From positions 50,001 through 114,000 of the forward strand of contig JAJOZX010001073.1 of the NCBI GenBank assembly GCA_023014485.1: DNA of 64,000 bases, given 5' to 3'. The DNA comes from Bathynomus jamesi. Lineage: Eukaryota > Arthropoda > Malacostraca > Isopoda > Cirolanidae. Shown here piece by piece: positions 52,559 through 62,870 of this stretch (its first letter is position 1; every line of letters begins with the position of its first letter). A program made the position numbers and the translations under genes. The notes beneath the pieces are model-generated. The model saw nothing but the letters and a program-made list of their open reading frames with translations. It was not told the DNA's origin and did no database searches.

Positions 52559-52756
52559 ATTAAAATCAGTGGAAGCACCATTTTTTTTACCTTTTTCCCG
52601 TTAGAGAGTTTAAGCTTCAATAACTCTTAAACAAATCATTTGTGATGGAAATGAGTATCATTTTTGAATTCAGCACATTGAAAAACATTGAAAACCAGCT
52701 TTTAAAACTTTTTACTGGAGACCGGTGTAGTAATAGTAAAGAAATACCATCCTTCC

Positions 52757-52942
52757 TTATATCACTCTGATCAAGAATGCCTGAATTTACAAAATGTGAA
52801 GAATTAAAATCAAAAGTTATTTAAATTTTCTTCAGTAAGAACAGAGCTAAAATTATCATTAAAAATACCAACAATATCCTGATCTTTTTCAAATATTCTA
52901 TCATCATATTCTAGTGAGCCAATCATATCATGCATTTTATTA
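52757..52942 (-). mobile_element. LINE-C segment before the RT
   Basis: The minus strand reads MHDMIGSLEYDDRIFEKDQD then IVGIFNDNFSSVLTEENLNN, the linker-to-RT transition that in LINE-A and LINE-B reads FNNFFATVFTVEDV and LNEFFTSVFTIEDV. It is interrupted by the DD41D element. Confidence 0.75.
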
Positions 52943-52944
52943 TA

Positions 52945-54337
52945 CTGGGTGATCCAGATAAATGGGACCCATAAAAAAAAGCCAAATATTCTTAATATTT
53001 AATTCCTTTCATAAAAAACTATATATCATTCGAAAGAGTAGAGTTACAAGTTTATTATGAAATATTTATTTTTTTAAAAATGACTCATTTCAAATGTGCT
53101 CCATTAGTTGCCAAGCATTCCAGTGTTCTTGCTTGTAAGTTCTGCATCACTTTTGCAAGAGTGTGCGGTGGTATGGCCTGTATCTCATTTGTGATGGCAG
53201 CCTTCAATTCTTGCAAGGTCGTTGGGTTATTTCTGTAGACCCTACTCTTTAAATATCCCCAGAGATAATAATCTAAGGGAGAAAAATCCGGAGACCTTGC
53301 GGGCCATTCAACGTCTCCAAATCTTGAGATTAACTCGCCTGGAAACGTTTGACGCAAAACTGCCATGCAGTTCCTCGTGGTATGGCAGGTAGCTCTGTCT
53401 TGTTGGAACAGTGGTTTTCTAGACAAAGATCTCTTAATTTAGGATAAGGAAATCGTCAACATTTTTTCGTAGCGATCACCATTTACAGTGACCGTGTTTC
53501 CGGTGGAATCCTCAAAAAATATGGCCCTATGATCTGAGATGCAGTAAGACCACACCAAACAGTTACACGCTGACTATGCAACGGGACTTCAGTAATATTC
53601 AATGGATTTTCTGTTGCCCAGAAACGACAATTTTGTTTGTTTACAGTTCCATTCAAGTGAAAATGGGCTTCGTCTGACATATCAAAGTTGCTAGAAAATT
53701 GGTGGTCATTTACCTTCTGTTGGATCCATTGACAGAATGTCATCTTTGTGCGAAATCTCCATCGTTTAGTGTTGCACTGTTTGAATTTTATATGGAAAGA
53801 GCATTAAATTTTGCTTGAATATACAGTGTGTTGTTCCATATCCAACTCCTAACAGCTGAGAAGCACGTCTGATGCTTATGTTAGGATTATCCTGTACAAT
53901 TTCATGAGTTCTGTTAATGATCTCGTCTATCCTTGCTGTGCGCACTCTTCCAGTTGGTTTTCTTTTTCCAATGCTGCCAGTTAAGGAAACATTTCTGACA
54001 CACCAACAGATTACTTTCTTAGAAGGTGATTTTGACATCTGAAAATTTGTCTTGAAAGATCTTTGAGCTGAAACTACACTTCTTCCATGCTCATAATATT
54101 GCTCAGTTATGAAATGCAGCTGTTCCACAGTCCATGCAGTCATCTTGAAGGGTTAGTTTTAACTAACACTTTTATTTTGTTTTGTATCTTATCTTGTCTT
54201 GTATTGTCAAAACCTGTACAATCCTGTACAAACTTGTAACTATCCTCTTTCGAATGATGCGTATGATTTTATAAAAGGACTTATACTTTAAGAGTTACAG
54301 GGGTTTCTTTTGGGTCCCATTTCTCTGGATCACCCTT
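52945..54337 (-). mobile_element. DD41D mariner-superfamily transposon
   Basis: The inverted ends share GGGTGATCCAGA and AAATGGGACCCA (left 52945, right complement from 54337). TA flanks both sides (52943-52944, 54338-54339). Length 1,393 bp. It is inserted in LINE-C. Confidence 0.88.
53085..54143 (-). pseudogene. IS630/mariner-superfamily transposase with DD41D spacing, frameshifted
   Basis: The frame 54143-53766 starts MTAWTVEQLHFITEQYYEHG and has two HTH motifs (WCVRNVSLTGSIGKRKPTGR, SIRRASQLLGVGYGTTHCIF). A shift near 53760 leads to FCQWIQQKVND and MSDEAHFHLNGTVNKQNCRF (first Asp), then VTVWCGLTASQIIGPYF. A stop/shift near 53440-53480 precedes FQQDRATCHTTRN (second Asp) and PARSPDFSPLDYYLWGYLKS (third Asp). 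I count 41 residues between the second and third Asp, the DD41D spacing reported for Rosa/Visitor-type families. The C-terminus ECLATNGAHLK is present. Confidence 0.85.
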
Positions 54338-54339
54338 TA

Positions 54340-54842
54340 TTTCTAAAAACAAGAATTTCTTTGTATCTTTATTACTATTTCTAGCTAGATTTATTTCATT
54401 ACCCTATGCCTGTTGCTCTTCCTTATCAAACTGTTTAGCTTATTTCTTAACTGCCTATAATTATCCAAGTCCAAAATACTATCACTGCCTTTAAAGTCCC
54501 TGAATGCCTTTTTTTTTTTTTGTTAATCATTTTAGCTATTTCCCTATTGCACCACAAAGTTTTCCTAATCCTGTTATTCCTAACAGTTCTGAAAGGAATG
54601 CACCTACATTGTACATCCTCAAAAATTTCTTTGAATCTAGCCCACATCTCAATAGCATTTTTATTGGCAAATTCATTATTCCACTTTACTGAGCCTAAAA
54701 ACTCTGAAATTTACTGTAGTCATCCTTTGAGAAGCAAGGGACTTAGCTAGTCATTCTTGACTAGATCTCTATTTAATTCTATCTTAAAACATATTATCAA
54801 ATGATCACTATTTCCTAATTCTGTCACCCTCTTCCCATGTGG
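54340..54842 (-). mobile_element. LINE-C endonuclease end and linker
   Basis: The minus strand reads VTELGNSDHLIICFKIELNR (SDH catalytic His, about 54830-54770), then MWARFKEIFEDVQCRCIPFR and IRKTLWCNREIAKMINKKKK. It continues the endonuclease that begins at 57316, with 2.5 kb inserted between. Confidence 0.8.
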
Positions 54843-55375
54843 GTCTTTTGAAGTGAATGGTCAGACTATACCTGTCAAAGATGCATGTAAATACTTAGGT
54901 CATGTAATTACTCATGAGCTGCGAGATGAACTTGATATTGAGAAGCAATGTAAAAAGCTGTATGTACAGGGTAACATGCTAGTAAGGAAATTTGGTATGT
55001 GTTCAGAATCAGTTAAAACTTATCTTCTTAGAACTTACTGTACTGCATTGTGTATACATCTCATCTGTGGTGGAACTATACAAAAACTGCTGTGAATAAA
55101 CTCTGTTGCTTATAATAATATTTTTTGTATGCTATGTAGGGAACCAAAATGGTGCAGTGCCAGTCTTATGTTTACTACGTGTAACCTACCTACCAGCCAA
55201 ATGTTAATCTGGAAGAATATATATATAATTTCATTACTAGTGTCCCAAAACAGCTCTAATGTGTTATTGTACAATGTCCTGTCTTCAGATACTGTGTATC
55301 TCACCTATATAGCAGTCTTGGTTCAGACAACTGCTGGTTTACAATACCTTATTTTTAATGTAGCAAAGATTATAT
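54843..55375 (+). mobile_element. LINE fragment (RT C-terminal end, sixth family)
   Basis: The frame 54853-55095 reads KDACKYLGHVITHELRDELD and QCKKLYVQGNMLVRKFGMCS, then VKTYLLRTYCTAL, a C-terminal region common to RTs of jockey/RTE-like LINEs. After a shift, 55129-55377 reads MLCREPKWCSASLMFTTCNL and NVLLYNVLSSDTVYL. The strand is opposite to LINE-C. It is truncated at both sides and ends in (AT)n. Confidence 0.75.
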
Positions 55376-55380
55376 AATAT

Positions 55381-55424
<44 letters not shown>
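55376..55424. repeat. (AT)n microsatellite
   Basis: TA run adjoining the Tc1-type element. Confidence 0.95.
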
Positions 55425-55426
<2 letters not shown>

Positions 55427-56386
55427 CACACCGGACAAAAATTAGTCACCCCTCATAGCACCGATAGTAGGAAGTTCAAGGTCACACAGAGGGCGCTGAT
55501 GTAGCATTGGTAAGTGACAAGTAGCGGTGACGTAGCACACAGGATCAGATCTGTTTCGTGAGGTGGTGAAGAACAAAGTGTGTGTTGGATATAGTCTGCA
55601 AAATGGGTTGTGAGGCAGACGTTACTCAGTGGCAAAAAGGAGCCATCGTGTTTGGCAGAGCCCACGGACACAAAATGTCTGAAGTAGCCCAATTTGTTGG
55701 TGTGTCAACGCGTACTGTCCAGCGAGTTTACAAAGAGTGGTGTAGTTCGCAATCAACTGACAATCGACGGCGTAACTGTGGCCGGAAAACAATTCTCGAC
55801 AATAGGGGCCGCCGCCATGTTCTCGTCTAGTAACTGCAAATCGTTTTCAAACCAGAGAACAATTGCTCCAAGAAACCAATGAGGTTCTCCAGCGACCAAT
55901 TTCCGAACGGACATTGCGACGAGAACTGCATGCGATGGACATCTGGAGCAGGGTACCACGGAAGAGGCCGCTGTTAACAGCAAGTCACAAATTGGCACGT
56001 TATAAATGGGCTCAGAGGCACAAAAACTGGACTGCGGCAGATTGGAAACGTGTAATTTGGTCCGATGAGTCCCGTTTTTGTTTGTTCTCCAATGATGGGA
56101 GGCGACGAGTACATCGCAGGTCCAATGAAGCCTTTAATCCTGAATGCGTCGAAGGTGTTGTTCAGGCTGGAAACAGAAAGTGAAGCGCAGGAATAGACAC
56201 CCACGGACTCTGGCGGAACTTCGGGACCGGCTGATGAACGAGTGGCAGCAAATCGATGTTCAGTACATGAACAACCTCGTAGAGTCTCTGCCTCGCCGGA
56301 TTCGTGCGGTTATCAAGGCCAGAGGCGCCGTCACACGTTATTAGGTACATTCTGAGAGGGGTGACTAATTTTTTGTCCGGTGTGCT
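55425..56386 (+). mobile_element. Tc1-type transposon relic
   Basis: Inverted ends AGCACACCGGACAAAAA and TTAGTCACCCCTC occur at both sides, in TA flanks. At 962 bp it is shorter than the usual 1.6 kb of complete Tc1 elements because the middle of the transposase is deleted. Confidence 0.88.
55601..56344 (+). pseudogene. Tc1-type transposase with deleted catalytic middle
   Basis: The ATG at 55601 starts MGCEADVTQWQKGAIVFGRA and an HTH (SEVAQFVGVSTRTVQRVYKE). A shift near 55825 leads to SERTLRRELHAMDIWSRVPR and RVIWSDESRFCLFSNDGRRR (first catalytic Asp). After NPECVEGVVQAGNRK the sequence jumps to the C-terminal RTLAELRDRLMNEWQQIDVQ and LPRRIRAVIKARGAVTRY. The second Asp and third acidic residue are lost, so it is inactive. 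Confidence 0.88.
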
Positions 56387-56415
56387 TATATATATGCATA
56401 TTAAGTTGTGTTATA

Positions 56416-56873
56416 ATTAGTGATGGGACGATACCAAAATTTTTAACGATTCTGATTCCGATACCACTAAAAAGTCTCGATTCCGATTCCGATTCTCAAT
56501 ATTTTTAAATATAATTCTATACTTGTTTTTTTGGAAATTGTCATATTTTACTCTGGTAAGATTAACTATTTACATTATGAGTATGGTAATATAAATTATA
56601 AAAGATTGGTTTAAAAATAAAAATCAACTGTAAGTTGTAACAATTCATTTTAATCTTCTTGATTACACATCATGGATATACATGTTTTAATGTATAGCTA
56701 CAATACAATAAAAAATAAAATTTGTTATCCTCTTTCATTTAAAGTTTACATTGCAAAACTGGTTCAATTAAAAGTTAAAGAATCGTTTTAAGAATCGGAA
56801 ATCATGGTACAATTCTCTCGATTCCGATTCCGATTCCTGAAAAATGCTTGATTCTTCCGATTCACGATTCCGA
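56416..56873. mobile_element. hAT-like MITE with GATTCC hexamer ends
   Basis: It begins TAGTGATGGGACGAT, the same first eight bases as hAT 2a/2b. Both ends carry tandem GATTCC/GGAATC hexamers (about 56445-56495 and 56820-56870). No ORF is visible. The right terminus is eroded into (AT)n. Confidence 0.6.

Positions 56874-56935
<62 letters not shown>
56874..56935. repeat. (AT)n microsatellite
   Basis: Pure TA run. Confidence 0.95.
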
Positions 56936-56938
<3 letters not shown>

Positions 56939-57315
56939 TGTCCGAGAATTATCTGTACAATTTTTGGCTGTTATTAAAAGTCAACCATGAAGTGTAGAAA
57001 TTCCAGTGTTGTCCCATTTTACAGGAATCTCATTAAGTTTTTTCTGATACCAAGTTTTGACAAGTTTTTTAGAATTCCAGTGTGTCCGAATATTATCTGT
57101 ACAATTTCATCTTTTAATAAAATTCTTGATAACACACGTAAAATTCTTAAACAAGATTATTTAGAATCTGTATTTTCAAAAGTTTCTTTTATTAAAGTAA
57201 CGTTGTTACAAACATCACTAGTTATAATAAGTGTTATAAGATGTCTCGTGTAATAACAACTTGTATGTTAGGTTAAGTGGCTATGGATTGTGAATGATCC
57301 ACAATAAAGAATTTT
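56936..57315 (+). other. Unidentified segment ending in poly(A)-like T/A run
   Basis: GTGTCCGA + RWATTATCTGTACAAT occurs twice (about 56938 and 57082). The segment ends GATCCACAATAAAGAATTTT, polyadenylation-like, suggesting a retroposed 3' end. The 88-codon frame at 56987 shows no recognised motif. Confidence 0.4.
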
Positions 57316-58520
57316 TTTTTTTAATGCCTCCCCCATTGCAAGCTCCCTAATAAGCTCATGATCATTGTAAAGAACCAGATCTAAGATTGCTTGATCCCTA
57401 GTTGGTTTGTCTATAAGTTGCATTATTATATCCTTCTAAAAGGCTCAAGTCAATATGAGACAGGTTGAACTCTCCCATAATTAATGTTATAGCACTACAA
57501 CTTTTATTTATTTATTGAACCATACTTCATGAACTTCCTGTGTTTGGTTTGGAGGTCTGTAAAATGCACCTGTCTGAATATAATACTCCTTGTCTGAAAC
57601 ATAAATATCAACCCAAATTGATTCTACCCTATTGTTTAATTTAATACTATCATTCTGAACTGAAGTTAAATTATTCTTAATGTATTAAGACAAAACTACC
57701 CCCTTGCCTATCCATTCTCTGATAAATATACATTGCATAATTATTTAACTCGTATTCTGCTCTAGTGTCATTGAATGCTGCCTCACTAATCATATAACTA
57801 GATAATTCATTTTTCTTATTCCTAAGACTCCATGCCTTTGTATAAAAATGCTTCAACCCCTCAGTTTTAACTAGTATCCTACTTTTGGTTAGATAGTTAT
57901 GCCTATTTCTGACATAATTTATATTTTCTAACAGTTTTTACTTTATCTATATCCTGATGCTCCATGGCCTCTGTTGATCTAGTTATCTTTTAAAACCCCA
58001 AAGAACTCGCATTTTCCTCTAGAAGTCTCCCATATAAAGCAGTTCCCTTTCTACTAAGATGTAATCCAGCCTTACTGTAAAGCCTCCCTCCTTTCATAAA
58101 AATTATCCCATAAATTTATGAACTCCACTCCTTCACTACAAAGCATCCTAACTTTATCATTTAAGATTAAAATTCTACTTGTAAACTCTGTTTACCCCAT
58201 CCCTTGGTAAAATTACCACTACATAACACTTGCTATGCGCTTTTTAAAAGTTTTTATGAATTCTCTGTACCTATGTTTAACTACTACTGAATTTCTGTTC
58301 ATCTTAACTCTACCATGTTTATTCCTTGCTTTTTAAATCATTTATACATACAGGAATTATAATATTACCTTAGTTTTCAGGCAACTTCTTCACTACCTTA
58401 TTGACCTTAGAAATATTACCTCCTGGAATACATGTTCTTCTACAAGTTTTCCTTCCCTTATTACAAAATTCATTGTCCTGATTCCTAATAATAGAATCCA
58501 CTGGATGGAGATATAATTGA
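57316..58520 (-). mobile_element. LINE-C 5' part: ORF1 esterase and endonuclease start
   Basis: The minus strand holds, from 58520 down, DSIIRNQDNEFVIREGK (block I, Gly before DS replaced) and RTCIPGGNISKVNKVVKKLP (block II). Near 58200-58000 follow EFTSRILILNDKVRMLCSEG, VEFINLWDNFYERRRLYSKA and GLHLSRKGTALYGRLL (block V). Below 57800 come endonuclease phrases including TGAFYRPPNQTQEVHE (about 57580) and ALTLIMGEFNLSHIDLSLL (about 57480; GDFN is GEFN), then AILDLVLYNDHELIRELA. Each block is in a different frame, so this is a pseudogene. It is the 5' end of the same LINE seen in pieces down to 45616. Confidence 0.8.
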
Positions 58521-58857
58521 GATAATTTATGACAAGTGAAAAAGGGAATCTTGTGAATAGTTGGGGTTCTTGCATGACTGAATGGTACTATCTCATGGAC
58601 TGAAGAGTGGTTTCAGAAACCTTTTGGATATGAATAACCAAGAAAGGCCATGGTGGCTTTGCATTATCCTTGTTTCATATGTTCTAATTGCATGAATGAG
58701 AGGGTATGGGGCTTATTACTTAAAAGTATTTTCAGTGAACTTGCAGTAATTAAGCAGGTTTTTATTCTATAATTTTTCTTAGTTAAGGATTACTGGTAAT
58801 CCATTTAACTGTTGGAGCCTACTTGGCTGTTATATAGATTTCTTAGGATCATAATTC
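58521..58857. promoter_or_regulatory. Short upstream region of mRpL51
   Basis: Only about 340 bp separate the LINE-C 5' end from the mRpL51 start codon. No TATA box is convincing. TTTCTTAG at about 58840 could be a splice acceptor, so part of this may be a 5' intron. This is a positional inference only. Confidence 0.3.
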
Positions 58858-59553
58858 ATGATGTCATTTATTGCAAAATTCCAAGCCAATTCATTTCTAA
58901 AACTCGGCGCAGACCAAGGATGGATGCCATTAGTATCAAGTGTAAGATTTCGGTATCACAAGGACAAAATTGAACGTGGACCACTACATAGATTCGGTTA
59001 TAAAGATAAAATACTTACACATGGTAAGATTAAATAATATCCAATGAAACAAGTTGAGATAGTAATTATATAGTAACTTATTGGTAAGCTTTTTATCATC
59101 ATTCCATTATATGTTAAGTACATTACAGTAGGCCCAATTTTTCAGATTTTCATTTATTAAGCATGATGAGATTGATAGCTAGGTAATCATTTTTTGAACT
59201 GGGGTCTGAAGTCTAAGCTTTTTAATTTGGCTAATTTTAGTCATTAAACTTAAGCCTAGTTTGTATTTTTATTTTGAATGAAAAAGCAGGATGATTTTTC
59301 ATAAAAAATTTTAAAGCAGGATTTTTAAAAAGAGTCATAGTAGTCTGTTCTAAATACAATAAACCTTTATTATTTAGGCTGGCAAGGTCTTTGCACCTGA
59401 AAACTTATTAAAGTGTACAATTAGAATTAAATTAAATTTTTTTAGGTTTATTGCCACGTGATGAAACATTTAATAAATTGCCAATGAAGACCTTCCAACC
59501 TCCCAATAGGTGGTCACAGGAGGAAGCCTTGTATGGAAGAAATGATTATATTG
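58858..59553 (+). CDS. mRpL51: Mitochondrial ribosomal protein L51 (mL51), exons 1 and 2
   Basis: A component of the large subunit of the mitochondrial ribosome. Exon 1 (58858-59023) encodes MMSFIAKFQANSFLKLGADQ followed by GWMPLVSSVRFRYHKDKIER and GPLHRFGYKDKILTH, and ends before GTAAG. Exon 2 (59446-59553), after TTTTTTTAG, encodes GLLPRDETFNKLPMKTFQPP and NRWSQEEALYGRNDYI, and ends before GTGAGT. Both junctions are phase 1. RYHxxKIxxGPLxRxGYxDxI and RW..ALxGxNDYI match the conserved arthropod and vertebrate mL51. The N-terminus is basic/hydrophobic, compatible with mitochondrial import. The final exon (expected to start DILG) is not found before 64000, so intron 2 is longer than 4.4 kb and packed with transposons. 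Either of the two adjacent ATGs could start it. Confidence 0.88.
59024..59445 (+). other. mRpL51 intron 1
   Basis: A 422-bp AT-rich intron with GTAAG donor and T-rich TTTTTTTAG acceptor. No transposon is recognised inside. Confidence 0.85.
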
Positions 59554-60115
59554 GTGAGTTATAATAGAATTTACTTTGAAAATTTATTACCTTTGTCATA
59601 GGGCCAAACTTAGCCCCCCACTAAAGCTGAAAATTAACCTAGTACAGTAATCCCTCTATGATTGGCCTGTTTTGAAATTTTATGCAAGGAAATGGAAACT
59701 AAAAAGCAATTACAAAATTGTCAAGATGGGTGTGCCAACCAAGTTGGAACGTAAGTTTTACATTACAGTCAAATTCTTTCATCAGTTACAGAAATGAGAA
59801 TTAGTATATTTGGAAGCAAAGAAGTGATCTTGAGATTCAGTTTCAGAGTGGACAAGGAAACACCAATGAGAAGCAAAATTGTTCAGGCAAATTTTCAGAG
59901 CTTGAAGTTCTTTTTCTATGGTTCAGGGAAAAGTGGGCACGAGGCATTCTTCCAAGTGGGGTTTTGTTTCATCAAAAGGCTGCATATCTTGCCCAAACTA
60001 TGAAAATTGAAGGTTTTCAGCCAAATGATGGGTGGTTCACATGATGGAAATTAAATCAGATTAAACTCAGTTAAACACAGAGAGAAAAAATCTGCAGATA
60101 TTATGGCATCAGAAC

Positions 60116-61712
60116 CAGGGCTGTGGAGTCGGCACATAAAAAACTGACTCCGACTCCTCAATTTTTTGTCTATCCGACTCCAACTCCGAAGGTATATTAA
60201 TTCTAAATCTGCTATGATGATAATTACACAAGAGGCATTTCATCACCACCACGTGAATCATCAGGCTACTTTTTAAACCCATAACCTGCAAAGTTTGAGT
60301 CTAATGGTTGTAGCGATGCCATTATGGCTTTTTTTTATTTTTTATTTATGAAAAAACAAAATTCATTGAGCATAAAACAAGAAAAAAATTAAATTTAAGA
60401 CTATGACAAAATAAAAATTTCATTAAATGCAATCAAAAATATAAAAGTATTCCTGCAAAATTTATTAAACTAAGGCCAAGGGTGAAAATCTAAAATTTAT
60501 GAATAACTTGTTCTTAGGAACAGAATTGCTTCTGCCAGATCCTCTTTCATTGAAGCCCTTAAATCTGATTTAATTATTTTCAGTGCTGAAAACAGTCTCT
60601 CCACACTGACCTGAGTGGGTGGCATGGCTGTTACTATCATAGCTGTATCTCTTAAAATCTCTGGATATGTGGGGATGACTTCTTGTATTGTCAGTTTAGA
60701 TGAGTGATCATATTTTTCCACTTCTTTTAGGCCATCAAAAAAATCTCGCTTAAATTTCATTAGTTTAACATCAAAAGGTTGCCTATGCACGTTTAAGTGG
60801 TGACGCTTTGCTTTTGAGCATTCAATTTTATCTAAATATTTTTGAAAGTCTAATTCTTCATCATTTGAAGAGGATGAGAGGGACTTACTACTCATATCTT
60901 CATCCTGTGGTTCAGGATTTTCAGGTAATAGCCCTTTTATGCGAATTGCAACCTCGCAGAGGGCCTCTTTTGCTTTAGCAATTTGTTCTTCAGTCAACAA
61001 AATTTAGTTCATTGGATCTATGTAGACAGCAGCTAATAAGATCTCATTTTCCAGTAGCAGACCCTCTCTTTTCTTCATTGAGGATACAATTCCATCAGCA
61101 ATTAATCCTCCAGTTTGGGATAGATGAAATAATAAATTTTTCCATTCCCATAGGAATGTACCAGGAGTTAAATCCTCTGCTTGCAACTTTTTGGTGACAG
61201 TATAAGGGTGAGCAAGCAGAGCTTCTAATTGTGTAACCTCCCTCCATTGAATTTCAGTTAGTGAAACATTGGGATTATCAATGTCTTCTAGGAAGACATG
61301 CTTCACATAATTTTTCACCATCATCATCTATCATACACTGACACACGAAATGTTTCCCATCTGTGGTTATTGTAAAATATTCAAAAACTGCAGACTTTGT
61401 TGGAAGTGTCTTTGCCATTGTGAAAGGGGTTTTAGACTTGAAAGTTAAAAACTTATGAAATTTAGAAAGAACTGAAATTAAATAAGCATTAAAAATAAAA
61501 AATATTATCTGAAAAGAAAAAATGAATTAATGGCATTAGTGTCTGAAATGGAAAACATTGTGTTTATTATTTAAGTGGTTTAACCACCATAGCTGCCAGT
61601 GATATCACACACAAAAACATATTTTATTAAAATTTATATTGAGGTCGGAGTCGGTACATTTTTACGACTCCGACTCCAGCAGCACCAAAATTGACTCGAC
61701 TCCACAGCCCTG
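60116..61712 (-). mobile_element. hAT transposon 3 with perfect 8-bp duplication
   Basis: The ends CAGGGCTGTGGAGTCGG ... and the complementary CCACAGCCCTG lie in perfect duplications ATCAGAAC (60108-60115, 61713-61720). Tandem GGAGTC/GACTCC hexamers lie near both ends (60145-60190, 61640-61690). Inserted in the Tigger transposase. Confidence 0.92.
60497..61327 (-). pseudogene. hAT 3 transposase C-terminal half with one stop
   Basis: The frame 61327-60497 is continuous apart from one TAA at 61004-61006 (AVYIDPMN stop ILLTEEQIAK). The upper part has LLAHPYTVTKKLQAEDLTPG and ENEILLAAVYIDPMN. The lower part ends in the hATC domain PPTQVSVERLFSALKIIKSD and LRASMKEDLAEAILFLRTSY. The N-terminal BED finger and first catalytic residues are absent. 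Confidence 0.88.
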
Positions 61713-62572
61713 ATCAGAACAATGGCTTAGTGAAAAACTGCCAGCAATTCTTGAATCTTATAAGCAAGAGGACATTTTCAATGCTGATGAAATGGCACTT
61801 TTCTTCAAATTTCTCAACTCTTGTGCCTACATTGAATGTGGTTCAAAGGTGGAAGAAGGAAAGCTGCCTAAGAATCACATCACAATCCTTGTCTGTGCAA
61901 ACATGACAGGATCTGAAAAAAAGCCCTTGTTTGTGATAGGAAAAGCTAAGCATCCATGTTGCTTTCCTAAAGATTTGACAAAGCTCCCTGTCTCTTACGA
62001 CAGTTCCATAAATGCATGGATGACAGGAAACATATTTGAGCCATGGCTTCACAAATGGGATAAGGAACTCGCAAAAAAGAAGAGAAAAATATGCTCACTT
62101 AAGAACAATTGTGCAGCTCACCCTGCAGATGTTTCCCTGCAAAACATAAAGCTTGAGTTTCTTCCCCTAAACACATCATCTGTTATGCAGCCAATGGACA
62201 TGGGAATCATCAGGAACCTCAAGGCTCACTACCATTCCATACTGCTTCAGTACATTATAGATAAAATTGACACAGATCCAAATGTTTCATTTGAAGAACT
62301 AAAGAAAATTGATCTTCTGACAGCAGTCACCATCATTGCTGAAGCATGGAAACTGGTGCAAACAGATTATCGTAAATTGTTTCAGAAAAGGAGGCTTCCA
62401 GTTGCAGGCTGTAGATGATTGAAATGATGCAACTGATGTCACTGTTGATCCATTAGATGGTGGTACAATTCCAGAGCACTTAAGCATGGAGTCTTTTAAA
62501 CAACTTCTTGATGTGGAAAAAGAGGTACAGACCCATGGAGAACTCAGTGATGAAGAGTTGATAAAAGAATTG

Positions 62573-62870
62573 GATTGAAACTATGGAATGACTTGCATGC
62601 TGATATAAAAAATATTGTGAATGTAAATTTGTTTAAAACCAAGTTGAAATCCCGATTAATAATGGCATACTAACAAAAATCTAGGAGTAATGTCCACTAA
62701 TATTGTTTAATATTGTCCATTAATATTGTAATACATGTTTTAACTATTAATAATACTTATTTACTTATTTATTTATTTATTATTATTAATTTATAACAAC
62801 TAGCTGCTTATTTTTAATAAAAGTCCAGTAAAGCCTAAAGCTTGAGGGCCAAATTAAATAAAATAAATAG
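62573..62870 (+). mobile_element. LINE 3' end scrap inside Tigger
   Basis: LKLWNDLHADIKNIVNVNLF + KTKLKSRLIMAY followed by a stop is the typical end of a LINE ORF2. The AT-rich 3' UTR runs to about 62870, where Tigger coding sequence resumes around 62950. It is not clearly one of the LINE families A-E. Confidence 0.65.

Larger units (their letters stand above)
49749..52748 (-). mobile_element. Merlin/IS1595-type transposon M (carries a full transposase)
   Basis: The ends begin GGTAAATATTTACTATTAC (left) and, inverted, GGTATTTCTTTACTATTAC (right). Long inverted repeats of about 130 bp share AAAACATTGAAAACCAGC-like sequence and AAACAAATCATTTG. The flanks ATCCTTCT (49741-49748) and ATCCTTCC (52749-52756) are a near-perfect 8-bp duplication. 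It is exactly 3,000 bp, 1,376 of which is the nested copy Y3. Terminal GGT and 8-bp duplications are shared with Y1-Y3 and Z. Confidence 0.85.
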
